Shown here: piece by piece, positions 1-12,239 of the stretch
Layout: every line of letters begins with the position of its first letter
Position numbering within the stretch: the first letter of the stretch is position 1
Source: Nemopilema nomurai
Lineage: Eukaryota; Cnidaria; Scyphozoa; Rhizostomeae; Rhizostomatidae
Assembly (NCBI GenBank): GCA_003864495.1
Contig: ML133478.1
Location: 1,951,201-2,015,200, forward strand
Reading direction: 5' to 3'
Length of the DNA stretch: 64,000 nt
The notes under the pieces: generated by a model
The model's input: the letters and a program-made list of their open reading frames with translations, nothing else
What the model was told of the DNA's origin: nothing
Database searches by the model: none
Program-made: the position numbers and the translations under genes

Positions 1-3000
1 AACTCGAGCCAGTAACATTCTTTAAAATCACCTGTTGGCATACTATTCAACGAGGTAACATTTCAAGTCGAGAAAAAAGATTAAGGATATAACGTCTTTG
101 CCATGCAAACAGATAATCTACTTTTTTCTCATTTATTTCTAAAATGAGAACTCTTACGATTATTCATATTTCATCTACTTAGCTTGCAATCAGCACTAAG
201 CAAAGTTATTAGAGTTTTGATACAGGGTGTGATGGCTTGTTGTATTGAAACATTTCCGTGCATAAATGGCAACTGCCTTTTTCAAACCAACAGTTGTGAT
301 TCAACGATTTCATACTTTAGCGTGTTCTGGTTAATTTAATAAAACTCAATCACACCAGCAATATAATGACGATTAAAAAGGACATTTTTCTCTCACAGCA
401 AGGCTGGTAACGATACTGAGAGTACAATTTAGTTGAATGCCTCCCAACACTTCAAATGTACAGGTCTTCCTGTAACTAGATAACTGAAGAGAAGAACTTC
501 AAAAATTCCATGCAAACAAATGAGAAATCCATTAACGGGCGGACTTTTATCATTGTCTCCAAATAAAGCAGAAGCAAATCCTCCGATTTCTCTTCACCCT
601 CCGCACATGATCAGAAGAAATAACCAATCAGCTTACGACTACCAATTATAGAATCCAATCAACTGACGTCACAATCACTTTACGACTTATATAAGACGAT
701 TCCTTTGGACGTCGACATTATTCTACAAACAATCTCGAAGAGGATGGATGGTTGTGGTGGTAATGAAAAAGGCTCACTGAGAAAGCGGCAGTTGAAGAGA
801 AATTAAAGAAGGTAAAAAGATCGTTAATTCATTGATAAGTGTAAGTTGAACACAATATTTTCCATTTAAAGCTTCATTTCTGTTGAACAAGAGACATTCG
901 ACGTTGAATCATTTTTTCGTAATAAACATCAAAATGAATATTCAACATCAAGGTATATGTTCATTGAACATCAATCGTTTCGAATGAGAAAAGGATTTGC
1001 ATTCAGATTATGCTTTGTTAATATGCAAATTGAAATGATGAAGAACCTCGAGCCAGTAACATTCTTTCAAATCACCTGTTGGCATACTATTCAACGAGGC
1101 AACATTTCAAGTCGAGAAATGAGATTAAGGAAATAATGTCTTTTCCATGACGATTAAAAAGGACATTTTTCTCTCACAGCAAGGCTGGTAACGATACTGA
1201 GAGTACAACTCAGTTGAATGCCTCCCAACATTTCAAATGTACAGCTCTTCATGTAGCTAGATAACTGAAGAGAAGAACTTCAAAATTACCATGCAAACAA
1301 ATGAAAAATCCATTAACGGAAGAACTTTTATCATTGTCTCCAGATAAAGCAGATGCAAATCCTCTGTTCCTTCTTCAACTTCCGCACATGCGCAGAAGAA
1401 ATAACCAATCAGCGTACGACTACCATTTATGGCATCCAATCAACTGACGTCACAATCACTTTACGACTCATATCAGACGATTCCTTTGGACGTCGACATT
1501 ATTCTACAAACAATCTCGAAAGGATGGACGGTTGTGGTGGTAATGAAAAAGGCTTACTGAGAAAGCGGCAGTTGAAGAGACATTAAAGAAGGTAAAAAGA
1601 TCGTTAATTCATTGATAAGTGTAAGTTGAACACAATATTTTCCATTTAAAGCTTCATTTCTGTTGAACAAGAGACTTTCGACGTTGAATCATTTTTTCGT
1701 AATAAACATCAAAATGAATATTCAACATCAAGGTATATGTTCATTGAACATCAATCGTTCGAATGAGAAAAATGTTTGCATTCAGATTTGCTTTGTAATA
1801 TGCAAATTGTAATGACGAAGAAACTCGAGCCAGTAAGATTCTTTCAAATCACCTGTTGGCATACTATTCAACGAGGTAACATTTCAAGTCGAGAAAGAAG
1901 ATTAAGGATATAACGTCCTTTCCATGCAAACAGATAATCGACTTTTTCTCATTTCTTTTTAAAATGAGAAATCTTACGATTATTCATATTTCATCTACTT
2001 AGCTAGCAATCAGCTTTAAGCGAAATTATTAGAATTTTGATACAGGGTGTTATGGCTTGTTGTATAGAAACATTACCGTGCATAAATGGCAACTGCCTTT
2101 TTCAAACCAACAGTTTTGATTCAACGATTTTATACTTTAGCGTGTTCTGGTTATTTAATAAAACTCAATCACCCAGCAATATAATGACGATTAAAAAGGA
2201 CATTTTTCTCTCACAGCAAGGCTGGTAACGATACTGAGAGTACAACTCAGTTGAATGCCTCCCAACACTTCAAATGTACAGCTCTTCATGTAACTAGATA
2301 ACTGAAGAGAAGAACTTCAAAAATTCCATGCAAACAAATGAGAAATCCATTAACGGGCGGACTTTTATCATTGTCTCCAAATAAAGCAGAAGCAAATCCT
2401 CCGATTTCTCTTCACCCTCCGCACATGATCAGAAGAAATAACCAATCAGCTTACGACTACCAATTATAGAATCCAATCAACTGACGTCACAATCACTTTA
2501 CGACTTATATAAGACGATTCCTTTGGACGTCGACATTATTCTACAAACAATCTCGAAGAGGATGGATGGTTGTGGTGGTAATGAAAAAGGCTCACTGAGA
2601 AAGCGGCAGTTGAAGAGAATTAAAGAAGGTAAAAAGATCGTTAATTCATTGATAAGTGTAAGTTGAACACAATATTTTCCATTTAAAGCTTCATTTCTGT
2701 TGAACAAGAGACATTCGACGTTGAATCATTTTTTCGTAATAAACATCAAAATGAATATTCAACATCAAGGTATATGTTCATTGAACATCAATCGTTTCGA
2801 ATGAGAAAAGGATTTGCATTCAGATTATGCTTTGTTAATATGCAAATTGTAATGATGAAGGAACACGAGCCAGTAACATTCTTTCAAATCACCTGTTGGC
2901 ATACTATTCAACGAGGTAACATTTCAAGTCGAGAAAGAAGATTACGGATATAACGTTTTTGCCATGCAAACAGATAATCGACTTTTTTATCATTTATTTT

Positions 3001-3539
3001 TAAAATGAGGAATCTTACGATTATTGATATTTCATCTACTTAGCAAGCAATCAGCATTAAGCGAAATTATTTGAATTTTGATAAAGGGTGTGATGGCTTG
3101 TTGTATAGAAACATTTGCATAAATCGCAACTGCCTTTTTCAAACCAACAGTTTTGATTCAACGATTTCATACTGCAGCGTGTCTGGTTATGTTAATAAAT
3201 ACTCAATCACACCAGCAAAATAATGACGATTAAAAAGGACATTTTTCTCTCACAGCAAGGCTGGTACGATACTGAGAGTACAATTTAGTTGAATGCCTCC
3301 CACTTCAAATGTACAGCTCTTCATGTAGCTAGATAACTGAAGAGAAGAACTTCAAAATTTCCATGCAAACAAATGAGAAATCCATTAACGGAAGGACTTT
3401 TATCATTGTCTCCAGATAAAGCAGATGCAAATCCTCTGTTCCTTCTTCACCTCCGCACATGCGCAGAAGAAATAACCAATCAGCTTACGACTACCATTAT
3501 GGCATCCAATCAACTGACGTCACAATCACTTTACGACTC

Positions 3540-3773
3540 ATATAAGACGATTCCTTTGGACGTCGACATTATTCTACAAACAATCTCGAAGAGGATGGAC
3601 GGTTGTGGTGGTAATGAAAAAGGCTCACTGAGAAAGCGGCAGTTGAAGAGACATTAAAGAAGGTAAAAGATCGTTAATTCATTGATAAGTGTAGTTGAAC
3701 AATATTTTCCATTTTAAGCTTCATTTCTGTTGAACAAGAGACTTTCGACTTTGAATCATTTTTTCGTAATAAA
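3540..3773 (+). other. Possible short transcription unit, TATA to poly(A) signal (example copy)
   Basis: In this copy the TATA box is at about 3540, the micro-ORF at 3595-3657 and an AATAAA at 3768-3773, about 230 nt end to end. Just past it lies a perfect inverted repeat, ATGTTCA-T-TGAACAT, at about 3803-3817. Most copies keep the same order; some have GTTCATTTAAC in place of the second arm. The layout fits a very short polyadenylated transcript made many times over. Donor-like GTAAAA and GTAAGT sites inside the stretch leave open splicing to a distant exon. RNA evidence is needed to choose. Confidence 0.35.
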
Positions 3774-6700
3774 CATCAAAATGAATATTCAACATCAAGG
3801 TATATGTTCATTGAACATCAATCGTTTCGAATGAGAAAAATGTTTGCATTCAGATTATGCTTTGTTAATATGCAAATTGTAATGATGAAGAAACTCGAGC
3901 CAGTAACATTCTTTCAAATCACCTGTTGGCATACTATTCAACGAGGTAACATTTCAAGTCGAGAAAGAAGATTACGGATATAACGTCTTTGCCATGCAAA
4001 CAGATAATCGACTTTTTTATCATTTATTTTTAAAATGAGAAATCTTACGATTATTCATATTTCATCTACTTAGCAAGCAATCAGCTTTAAGCGAAATTAT
4101 TAGAATTTTGATACAGGGTGTGATGGCTTGTTATAAAGAAAAATTTCCGTGCATCAATCGCAACTGCCATTTTCAAACCAACAGTTTTCATTCAACAATT
4201 TCATACTGCAAAGTGTTCTGGTCAATCACACTACACACCAGCAATAAAATGACGATTAAAAAGGACATTTTTCTCTCACAGCAAGGCTGGTAACGATACT
4301 GAGAGTACAACTCAGTTGAATGCCTCCCAACACTTCAAATGTAGAGCTCTTCATGTAACTAGATAACTGAAGGAAGAACTTCAAAATTTCCATACAAACG
4401 AATGAGAAATCCATTAACGGACGGACTTTTATCATTGTCTCCAGATAAAGCAGAAGCAAATCCTCTGTTCCTTCTTCACCCGCCGCACATGCGCAGAAAA
4501 ATAACCAATCAGCGTACGACTACCATTTATGGCATCCAATCAACTGACGTCACAATCACTTTACACTCATATAGACGATTCCTTTGGACGTCGACATTAT
4601 TCTACAAACAATCTCGAAGAGGATGAACGGTTGTGGAGGAATGAAAAAGGCTCACTGAGAAAGCGGCAGTTGAAGAGATATTAAAGAAGGTAAAAAGATC
4701 GTTAATTCATTGATAAGTGTAAGTTGAACACAATATTTTCATTTCAAGCCTTATTTCTGTTGAACAAGAACTTTCGACTGAATCATTTTTGTAATAAACA
4801 TAAAAATGGAAAATGAATATTCAACATCAAGGTATATGTTCATTTAACATCAATCGTTTCGAATGAGAAAAATGTTTGCATTCAGATTATGCTTTGTTAA
4901 TATGCAAATTGTAATGATGAAGAAACTCGAGCCAGTAACATTCTTTCAAATCACCTGTTGGCATACTATTCAACGAGGTAACATTTCAAGTCGGAAAGAA
5001 GATTAAGGATATAACGTCTTTTCCATGCAAACAGATAATCGACTTTTTTAGCATTTATTTTTAATGAGAAATATTTCGATTATTCATATTTCATCTACTT
5101 AGCAGCAATCAGCTTTAAGCGAAATTTTAGAATTTTGATACAGGGTGTGATGGCTTGTTGTATAGAAACATTTCCGTGCATAAACGGCAACTGCTTTTTC
5201 AAACCAACAGTTTTGATTCAACGATTTCATACTGCATCGTGTTCTGGTTATGTTAATAAAAACTCAATCACACCAGCAATATAATGACGATTAAAAAGGA
5301 CATTTTTCTCTCACAGCAAGGCTGGTAACGATACTGAGAGTACAACTCAGTTGGATGCCTCCCAACACTTCAAATGTATAGCTCTTCATGTAACTGGATA
5401 ACTCACGACAATGAACTTCAAAATTTCCATGCAAACAAATGAGAAGTCCATTAACGGACGGACTTTTATCATTGTCTCCAAATAAAGCAGAATCAAATCC
5501 TCTGTTCCTTCTTCACCCTCCGCACATGCGCAGAAGAAATAACCAATCAGCTTACGACTACCATTTATGGCATCCAATCAACTGACGTCACAATCATTTA
5601 CGACTCATATAAGACGATTCCTTTGGACGTCGACATTATTCTACAAACAATCTCGAAGAGGATGGACGGTTGTTGGTAATGAAAAAGGCTTACTGAGAAA
5701 GCGGCAGTTGAAGAGACATTAAAGAAGGTAAAATGATCGTTAATTCATTGATAAGTGTAAGTTGAACAAATATTTTCATTTAAAGCTTCATTTCTGTTGA
5801 ACAAGAGACTTTCGACTTTGAATCATTTTTTCGTAATAAACATCAAAATGAATATTCAACATCAAGGTATATGTTCATTGAACATCAATCGTTTCGAATG
5901 AGAAAAGGATTTGCATTCAGATTATGCTTTGTTAATATGCAAATTGTAATGATGAAGGAACACGAGCCAGTAACATTCTTTCAAATCACCTGTTGGCATA
6001 CTATTCAACGAGGTAACATTTCAAGTCGAGAAAGAAGATTAAGGATATAACGTTTTTGCCATGCAAACAGATAATCGACTTTTTTATCATTTATTTTTAA
6101 AATGAGGAATCTTACGATTATTGATATTTCATCTACTTAGCAAGCAATCAGCATTAAGCGAAAATTATTTTGAATTTGATAAAGGGTGTGATGGCTTGTT
6201 GTATAGAAACATTTTCGGGCATAAATCGCAACTGCCTTTTTCAAACCAACAGTTTTGATTCAACGATTTCATACTCAGCCGTGATCTGGTTATGTTAATA
6301 AATACTCAATCACACCAGCAAAATAATGACGATTAAAAAGGACATTTTTCTCTCACAGCAAGGCTGGTGACGATACTGAGAGTACAATTTAGTTGAATGC
6401 CTCCCAACACTTCAAATGTACAGCTCTTCATGTAGCTAGATAACTGAAGAGAAGAACTTCAAAATTTCCATGCAAACAAATGAGAAATCCATTAACGGAA
6501 GGACTTTTATCATTGTCTCCAGATAAAGCAGATGCAAATCCTCTGTTCCTTCTTCAACCTCCGCACATGCGCAGAAGAAATAACCAATCAGCTTACGACT
6601 ACCAATTATGGCATCCAATCAACTGACGTCACAATCACTTTACGACTCATATAAGACGATTCCTTTGGACGTCGACATTATTCTACAAACAATCTCGAAG

Positions 6701-9144
6701 AGGATGGACGGTTGTGGTGGTAATGAAAAAGGCTCACTGAGAAAGCGGCAGTTGAAGAGACATTAAAGAAGGTGAAAAGATCCTTAATTCATTGATAAGT
6801 GTAGGTTGAATGCAATATTTTCCATTTTAAGCTTCATTTCTGTTGAACAAGAGACTTTCGACTTTGAATCATTTTTTCGTAATGAACATAAAAATGAATA
6901 TTCAACATCAAGGTATATGTTCATTGAACATCAATCGTTTCGAATGAGAAAAATGTTTGCATTCAGATAATGCTTTGTTAATATGCAAATTGTAATGATG
7001 AAGAAACTCGAGCCAGTAACATTCTTTCAAATCACCTGTTGGCATACTATTCAACGAGGTAACATTTCAAGTCGAGAAAGAAGATTACGGATATAACGTC
7101 TTTGCCATGCAAACAGATAATCGACTTTTTTATCATTTATTTTTAAAATGAGAAATCTTACGATTATTCATATTTCATCTACTTTGCTAGCAATCAGCAT
7201 TAAGCGAAATTATTAGAATTTTGATACAGGGTGTGATGGCTTGTTATAAAGAAAAACTTCCGTGCATCAATCGCAACTGCCATTTTCAAACCAACAGTTT
7301 TCATTCAACAATTTCATACTGCAAAGTGTTCTGGTCAATCACACTACACCAGCAATAAAATGACGATTAAAAAGGACATTTTTCTCTCACAGCAAGGCTG
7401 GTAACGATACTGAGAGTACAACTCAATTGAATGCCTCCCAACACTTCAAATGTAGAGCTCTTCATGTAACTAGATAACTGAAGGGAAGAACTTCAAAATT
7501 TCCATACAAACGAATGAGAAATCCATTAACGGACGGACTTTTATCATTGTCTCCAGATAAAGCAGAAGCAAATCCTCTGTTCCTTCTTCACCCGCCGCAC
7601 ATGCGCAGAAAAAATAACCAATCAGCGTACGACTACCATTTATGGCATCCAATCAACTGACGTCACAATCACTTTACAACTCATATAGGACGATTCCTTT
7701 GGACGTCGACATTATTCTACAAACAATCTCGAAGAGGATGAACGGTTGTGGAGGGAATGAAAAAGGCTCACTGAGAAAGCGGCAGTTGAAGAGATATTAA
7801 AGAAGGTGAAAAAGATCGCTAATTCATTGATAAGTGTAAGTCGAACACAATATTTTTCATTTCAAGCCTTATTTCTGTTGAACAAAAAACTTTCGACATG
7901 GAATCATTTATTGTAATAAACATAAAAATGGAAAAAGAATATTCAACATCAAGGTATATGTTCATTTAACGTCAATCGTTTCGAATGAGAAAAATGTTTG
8001 CATTCAGATTATGCTTTGTTAATATGCAAATTGTAATGATGAAGAAACTCGAGCCAGTAACATTCTTTCAAATCACCTGTTGGCATACTATTCAACGAGG
8101 TAACATTTCAAGTCGGGAAAGAAGATTAAGGATATAACGTCTTTTCCATGCAAACAGATAATCGACTTTTTTAGCATTTATTTTTAGATTGAGAAATATT
8201 TCGATTATTCATATTTCATCTACTTAGCAAGCAATCAGCTTTAAGCGAAATTTTTAGAATTTTGATACAGGGTGTGATGGCTTGTTGTATAGAAACATTT
8301 CCGTGCATAAACGGCAACTGTCTTTTTCAAACCAACAGTTTTGATTCAACGATTTCATACTGCAGCGTGTTCTGGTTATTCTAATAAAACTCAATCACAC
8401 CAGCAATATAATGACGATTAAAAAGGGCATTTTCTCTCACAGCAAGACTGGACGATACTGAGAGTACAATTTAGTTGAATGCCTCCCAACACTTCAAATG
8501 TACAGCTCTTCATGTAGCTAGATAACTGAAAGAAGAACTTCAAAATTTCCATGCAAACAAATGAGAAATCCAGTAACGGAAGGACTTTTATCATTGTCTC
8601 CAGATAAAGCAGATGCAAATCCTCTGTTCCTTCTTCAACCTCCGCACATGCGCAGAAGAAATAACCAATCAGCTTACGACTACCATTTATTGCATTCAAT
8701 CAACTGACGTCACAATCACTTTTCGACTCATATAAGACGATTCCTTTGGACGTCGAAATTAGTCTACAAACAATCTCGAAGAGGATGGAAGGTTGTGGTG
8801 GTAATGAAAAAGGCTCACTGAGAAAGCGGCAGTTGAAGAGACATTAAAGAAGGTAAAAAGATCCTTAATTCATTGATAAGTGTAGGTTGAACACAATATT
8901 TTCCATTTAAAGCTTCATTTCTTGAACAAGAGACTTTTGACTTTGAATCATTTTTTGTAATGAACATAAAAATGGAAAATGAATATTCAACATCAAGGTA
9001 TATGTTCATTTAACATCAATCGTTTCGAATGAGAAAAATGTTTGCATTCAGATAATGCTTTGTTAATATGCAAATTGTAATGATGAGGGAACTCGAGCCA
9101 GTAACATTCTTTCAAATCACCTGTTGGCATACTATTCAACGAGG

Positions 9145-9775
9145 TAACATTTCAAGTCGAGAAAGGAGATTAAGGATATAACGTCTTTTCCATGCAAACA
9201 GATAATCGACTTTTTTATCATTTATTTTTAAAATGAGAAATCTTACGATTATTCATATTTCATCTACTTAGCTAGCAATCAGCATTAAGCGAAATTATTA
9301 AAATTTTGATACAGGGTGTGAGCTTGTTGTATAGAAACATTTCCGTGCATCAATCGCAACTGCCTTTTTCAAACCAACAGTTTTGATTCAACGATTTCAT
9401 ACCGCAGCGTGTCTGGCTATTCTAATGAAACTCAATTACACCAGCAATAAAATGACGAAACATTTCAAGTCGAGAAAGGAGATTAAGAAAATAATGTCTT
9501 TTCCATGCAAACAGATAATCGACTTTTTTATCATTTATTTTAAGAATGAGAAATCTTACGATTATTCATATTTCATCTATATAGCTAGCAATCAGCATTA
9601 AGCGAAATTATTAGAATTTTGATACACGGTGTGATGGCTTGTTGTATAGAATCATTTCCGTGCATCAATCGCAACTGCCTTTTTCAAACCAACAGTTTTG
9701 ATTCAACGATTTCATACTGCATCGTGTTCTGGTTATTCTAATGAAATTCAATTACACCAGCAATATAATGACGAT
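9145..9775 (+). repeat. Partial tandem duplication inside one array unit
   Basis: The unit runs normally to AAAATGACGA near 9458, then returns to AACATTTCAAGTCGAG, which already occurred near 9145. About 315 bp of the distal (non-promoter) half is therefore present twice, making this unit about 1.34 kb. The second copy carries its own variants, such as the missing AAG-rich stretch near 9490. Unequal exchange between neighbouring units would explain it. Confidence 0.85.
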
Positions 9776-12037
9776 TGGAAAGGACATTTTTCTCTCACAG
9801 CAAGGCTGGTAACGATACTGAGAGTACAACTCAGTTGAATGCCTCCCAACACTTCAAATGTACAGCTCTTCATGTAACTATGTAACTGAAGAGAAGAACT
9901 TCAAAATTTCCATGCAAACAAATAAGAAATCCATTAACGGACAGATAAAGCAGAAGCAAATCCTCTGATCCTTCTTCACCGTCCGCACATGCGCAGAAGA
10001 AATAACCAATCAGCTTACGACTACCAATTATGGCATCCAATCAACTGACGTCACAATCACTTTACGACTCATATAAGACGATTCCTTTGGAAGGTCGTTA
10101 TTATTCTACAAACAATCTCGAAGAGGATGGATGGTTGTGGTGGTAATGAAAAAGGCTCATTGAGAAAGAGGCAGTTGAAGAGACATGAAAGAAGGTAAAA
10201 AGATTGTTAATTCATTTATAAGTGTAAGTTGAACACAATATTTTCCATTTAAAGCTTCATTTCTGTTGAACAAGAGACTTTCGACTTTGAATCATTTTTT
10301 CGTAATAAACATAAAAATTAATATTCAACATCAAGGTATATGTTCATTTACCAACAATCATTTCGAATGAGAAAAAGGTTTGCATTCAGATTATGCTTTG
10401 TTAATATGCAAATTGTAATTATGAAGAAACTCGAGCCAGTAACATTCTTTAAAATCACCTGTTGGCATACTATTCAACGAGGTAACATTTCAAGTCGAGA
10501 AGGAAGATTAAGGATATAACGTCTTTGCGATGCAAACAGATAATCGACTTTTTTATCATTTCTTTTTAAAATGAGAAATCTTACGATTATTCATATTTCA
10601 TCTTCTTAGCTAGCAATCAGCATTAAGCGAAATTATTAGAATTTTGATACAGGGTGTGATGGCTTGTTGTATAGAAACATTTCCGTGCATAAATGGCAAC
10701 TGCCTTTTTCAAACCAACAGTTTTGATTCAACGATTTCATACTGCATCGTGTTCTGGTTATTCTAATGAAATTCAATTACACCAGCAATATAATGACGAT
10801 TGGAAAGGACATTTTTCTCTCACAGCAAGGCTGGTAACGATACTGAGAGTACAACTCAGTTGAATGCCTCCCAACACTTCAAATGTACAGCTCTTCATGT
10901 AACTAGATAACTGAAGAGAAGAAATTCAAAATTTCCATGCAAACAAATGAGAAATCCATTAACGGACAGATAAAGCAGAAGCAAATCCTCTGATCCTTCT
11001 TCACCTCCGCACATGCGCAGAAGAAATAACCAATCAGCTTACGACTACATTATGGCATCCAATCAACTGACGTCACAATCACTTTACGACTCATATAAGA
11101 CGATTCCTTTGGACGTCGACATTATTCTACAAACAATCTCGAAGAGGATGGATGTTGGTGGTAATGAAAAAGGCTCACTGAGAAAGCGGCAGTTGAAGAG
11201 ACATAAAGAAGGTAAAAAGATGTTAATTCATTATAAGTGTAAGTTGAACACAATATTTTCCATTTAAAGCTTCATTTCTGTTGAACAAGAGACTTTCGAC
11301 TTTGAATCATTTTTTCGTAATAAACATAAAAATAATATTCAACATCAAGGTATATGTTCATTTACAACAATCGTTTCGAATGAGAAAAAGGTTTGCATTC
11401 AGATTATGCTTTGTTAATATGCAAATTGTAATTATGAAGAAACTCGAGCCAGTAACATTCTTTAAAATCACCTGTTGGCATACTATTCAACGAGGTAACA
11501 TTTCAAGTCGAGAAGAAGATTAAGGATATAACGTCTTTGCATGCAAACAGATAATCGACTTTTTTATCATTTTTTTTAAAATGAGAAATCTTACGATTAT
11601 TCATATTTCATCTATTAGCTAGCAATCAGCATTAAGCGAAATTATTAGAATTTTGATACAGGGTGTGATGGCTTGTTGTATAGAACATTTCCGTGCATAA
11701 ATCGCAACTGCCTTTTTCAAACCAACAGTTTTGATTCAACGATTTCATACTGCATCGTGTTCTGGTTATTCTAATGAAACTCAATCACCAGCAATATAAT
11801 GACGATTAAAAAGGACATTTTTCTCTCACAGCAAGGCTGGTAACGATACTGAGAGTACAACTCAGTTGAATGCCTCCCAAAACTTCAAATGTACAGCTCT
11901 TCATGTAACTAGATAACTGAAGAGAAGAACTTCAAAATTTCCATGCAAACAAATGAGAAATCCATTAACGGACGGACTTTTATCATTGTCTCCAAATAAA
12001 GCAGAAGCAAATCCTCTGTTCCTTCTTCACCCTCCGC

Positions 12038-12128
12038 ACATGCGCAGAAGAAATAACCAATCAGCTTACGACTACCATTTATGGCATCCAATCAACTGAC
12101 GTCACAATCACTTTACGACTCATATAAG
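12038..12128 (+). promoter_or_regulatory. Compact Pol II-type promoter repeated in every array unit (one copy shown)
   Basis: Within about 90 bp, in order, are an NRF1-like half-site CATGCGCAG (12040), CCAATCA (12057), a second CCAATCA (12088), a perfect palindromic CRE TGACGTCA (12097) and a TATA box in CATATAAG (12121). This order and spacing match a strong vertebrate-style Pol II promoter bound by NRF1, NF-Y, CREB/ATF and TBP. The start codon of the micro-ORF lies 55 nt past the TATA, leaving room for a short 5' UTR. The module recurs in all 14 copies. The NRF1-like site is altered to CATGATCAG in the copies near 664 and 2482. Activity is inferred from motifs only. Confidence 0.6.
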
Positions 12129-12176
12129 ACGATTCCTTTGGACGTCGAAATTATTCTACAAACAATCTCGAAGAGG

Positions 12177-12239
12177 ATGGACGGTTGTGGTGGTAATGAA
12201 AAAGGCTCACTGAGAAAGCGGCAGTTGAAGAGACATTAA
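12177..12239 (+). CDS. Putative 20-residue micro-ORF of the array unit (one copy shown)
   Basis: The first ATG after the repeated TATA box opens a 20-codon frame reading MDGCGGNEKGSLRKRQLKRH, with a basic C-terminal half. The same frame starts at 744, 1524, 2562, 3595, 4623, 5662, 6704, 7738, 8785, 10127, 11148, 12177 and 13217. It is intact with conservative changes (D/N/E at residue 2, S/L at 11, H/N/Y at 20) at 744, 1524, 3595, 6704, 7738, 8785, 12177 and 13217. At 10127 it is extended by three codons. It is broken or read past its stop at 2562, 4623, 5662 and 11148. A GTAAAA donor-like site follows directly, so it could instead be part of a first exon. No family is recognised, and conservation is no higher than in the rest of the unit, so translation is unproven. 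Confidence 0.3.
   Translation: MDGCGGNEKGSLRKRQLKRH

Noticed and set aside
11909..12091. A 60-codon minus-strand frame recurring in most array units (also 1257, 5386, 6436, 7470, 8418, 12949, 13992)
   Set aside because: It runs antisense through the promoter module, has no promoter of its own, differs in length between copies, and is repeated only because the DNA is repeated.
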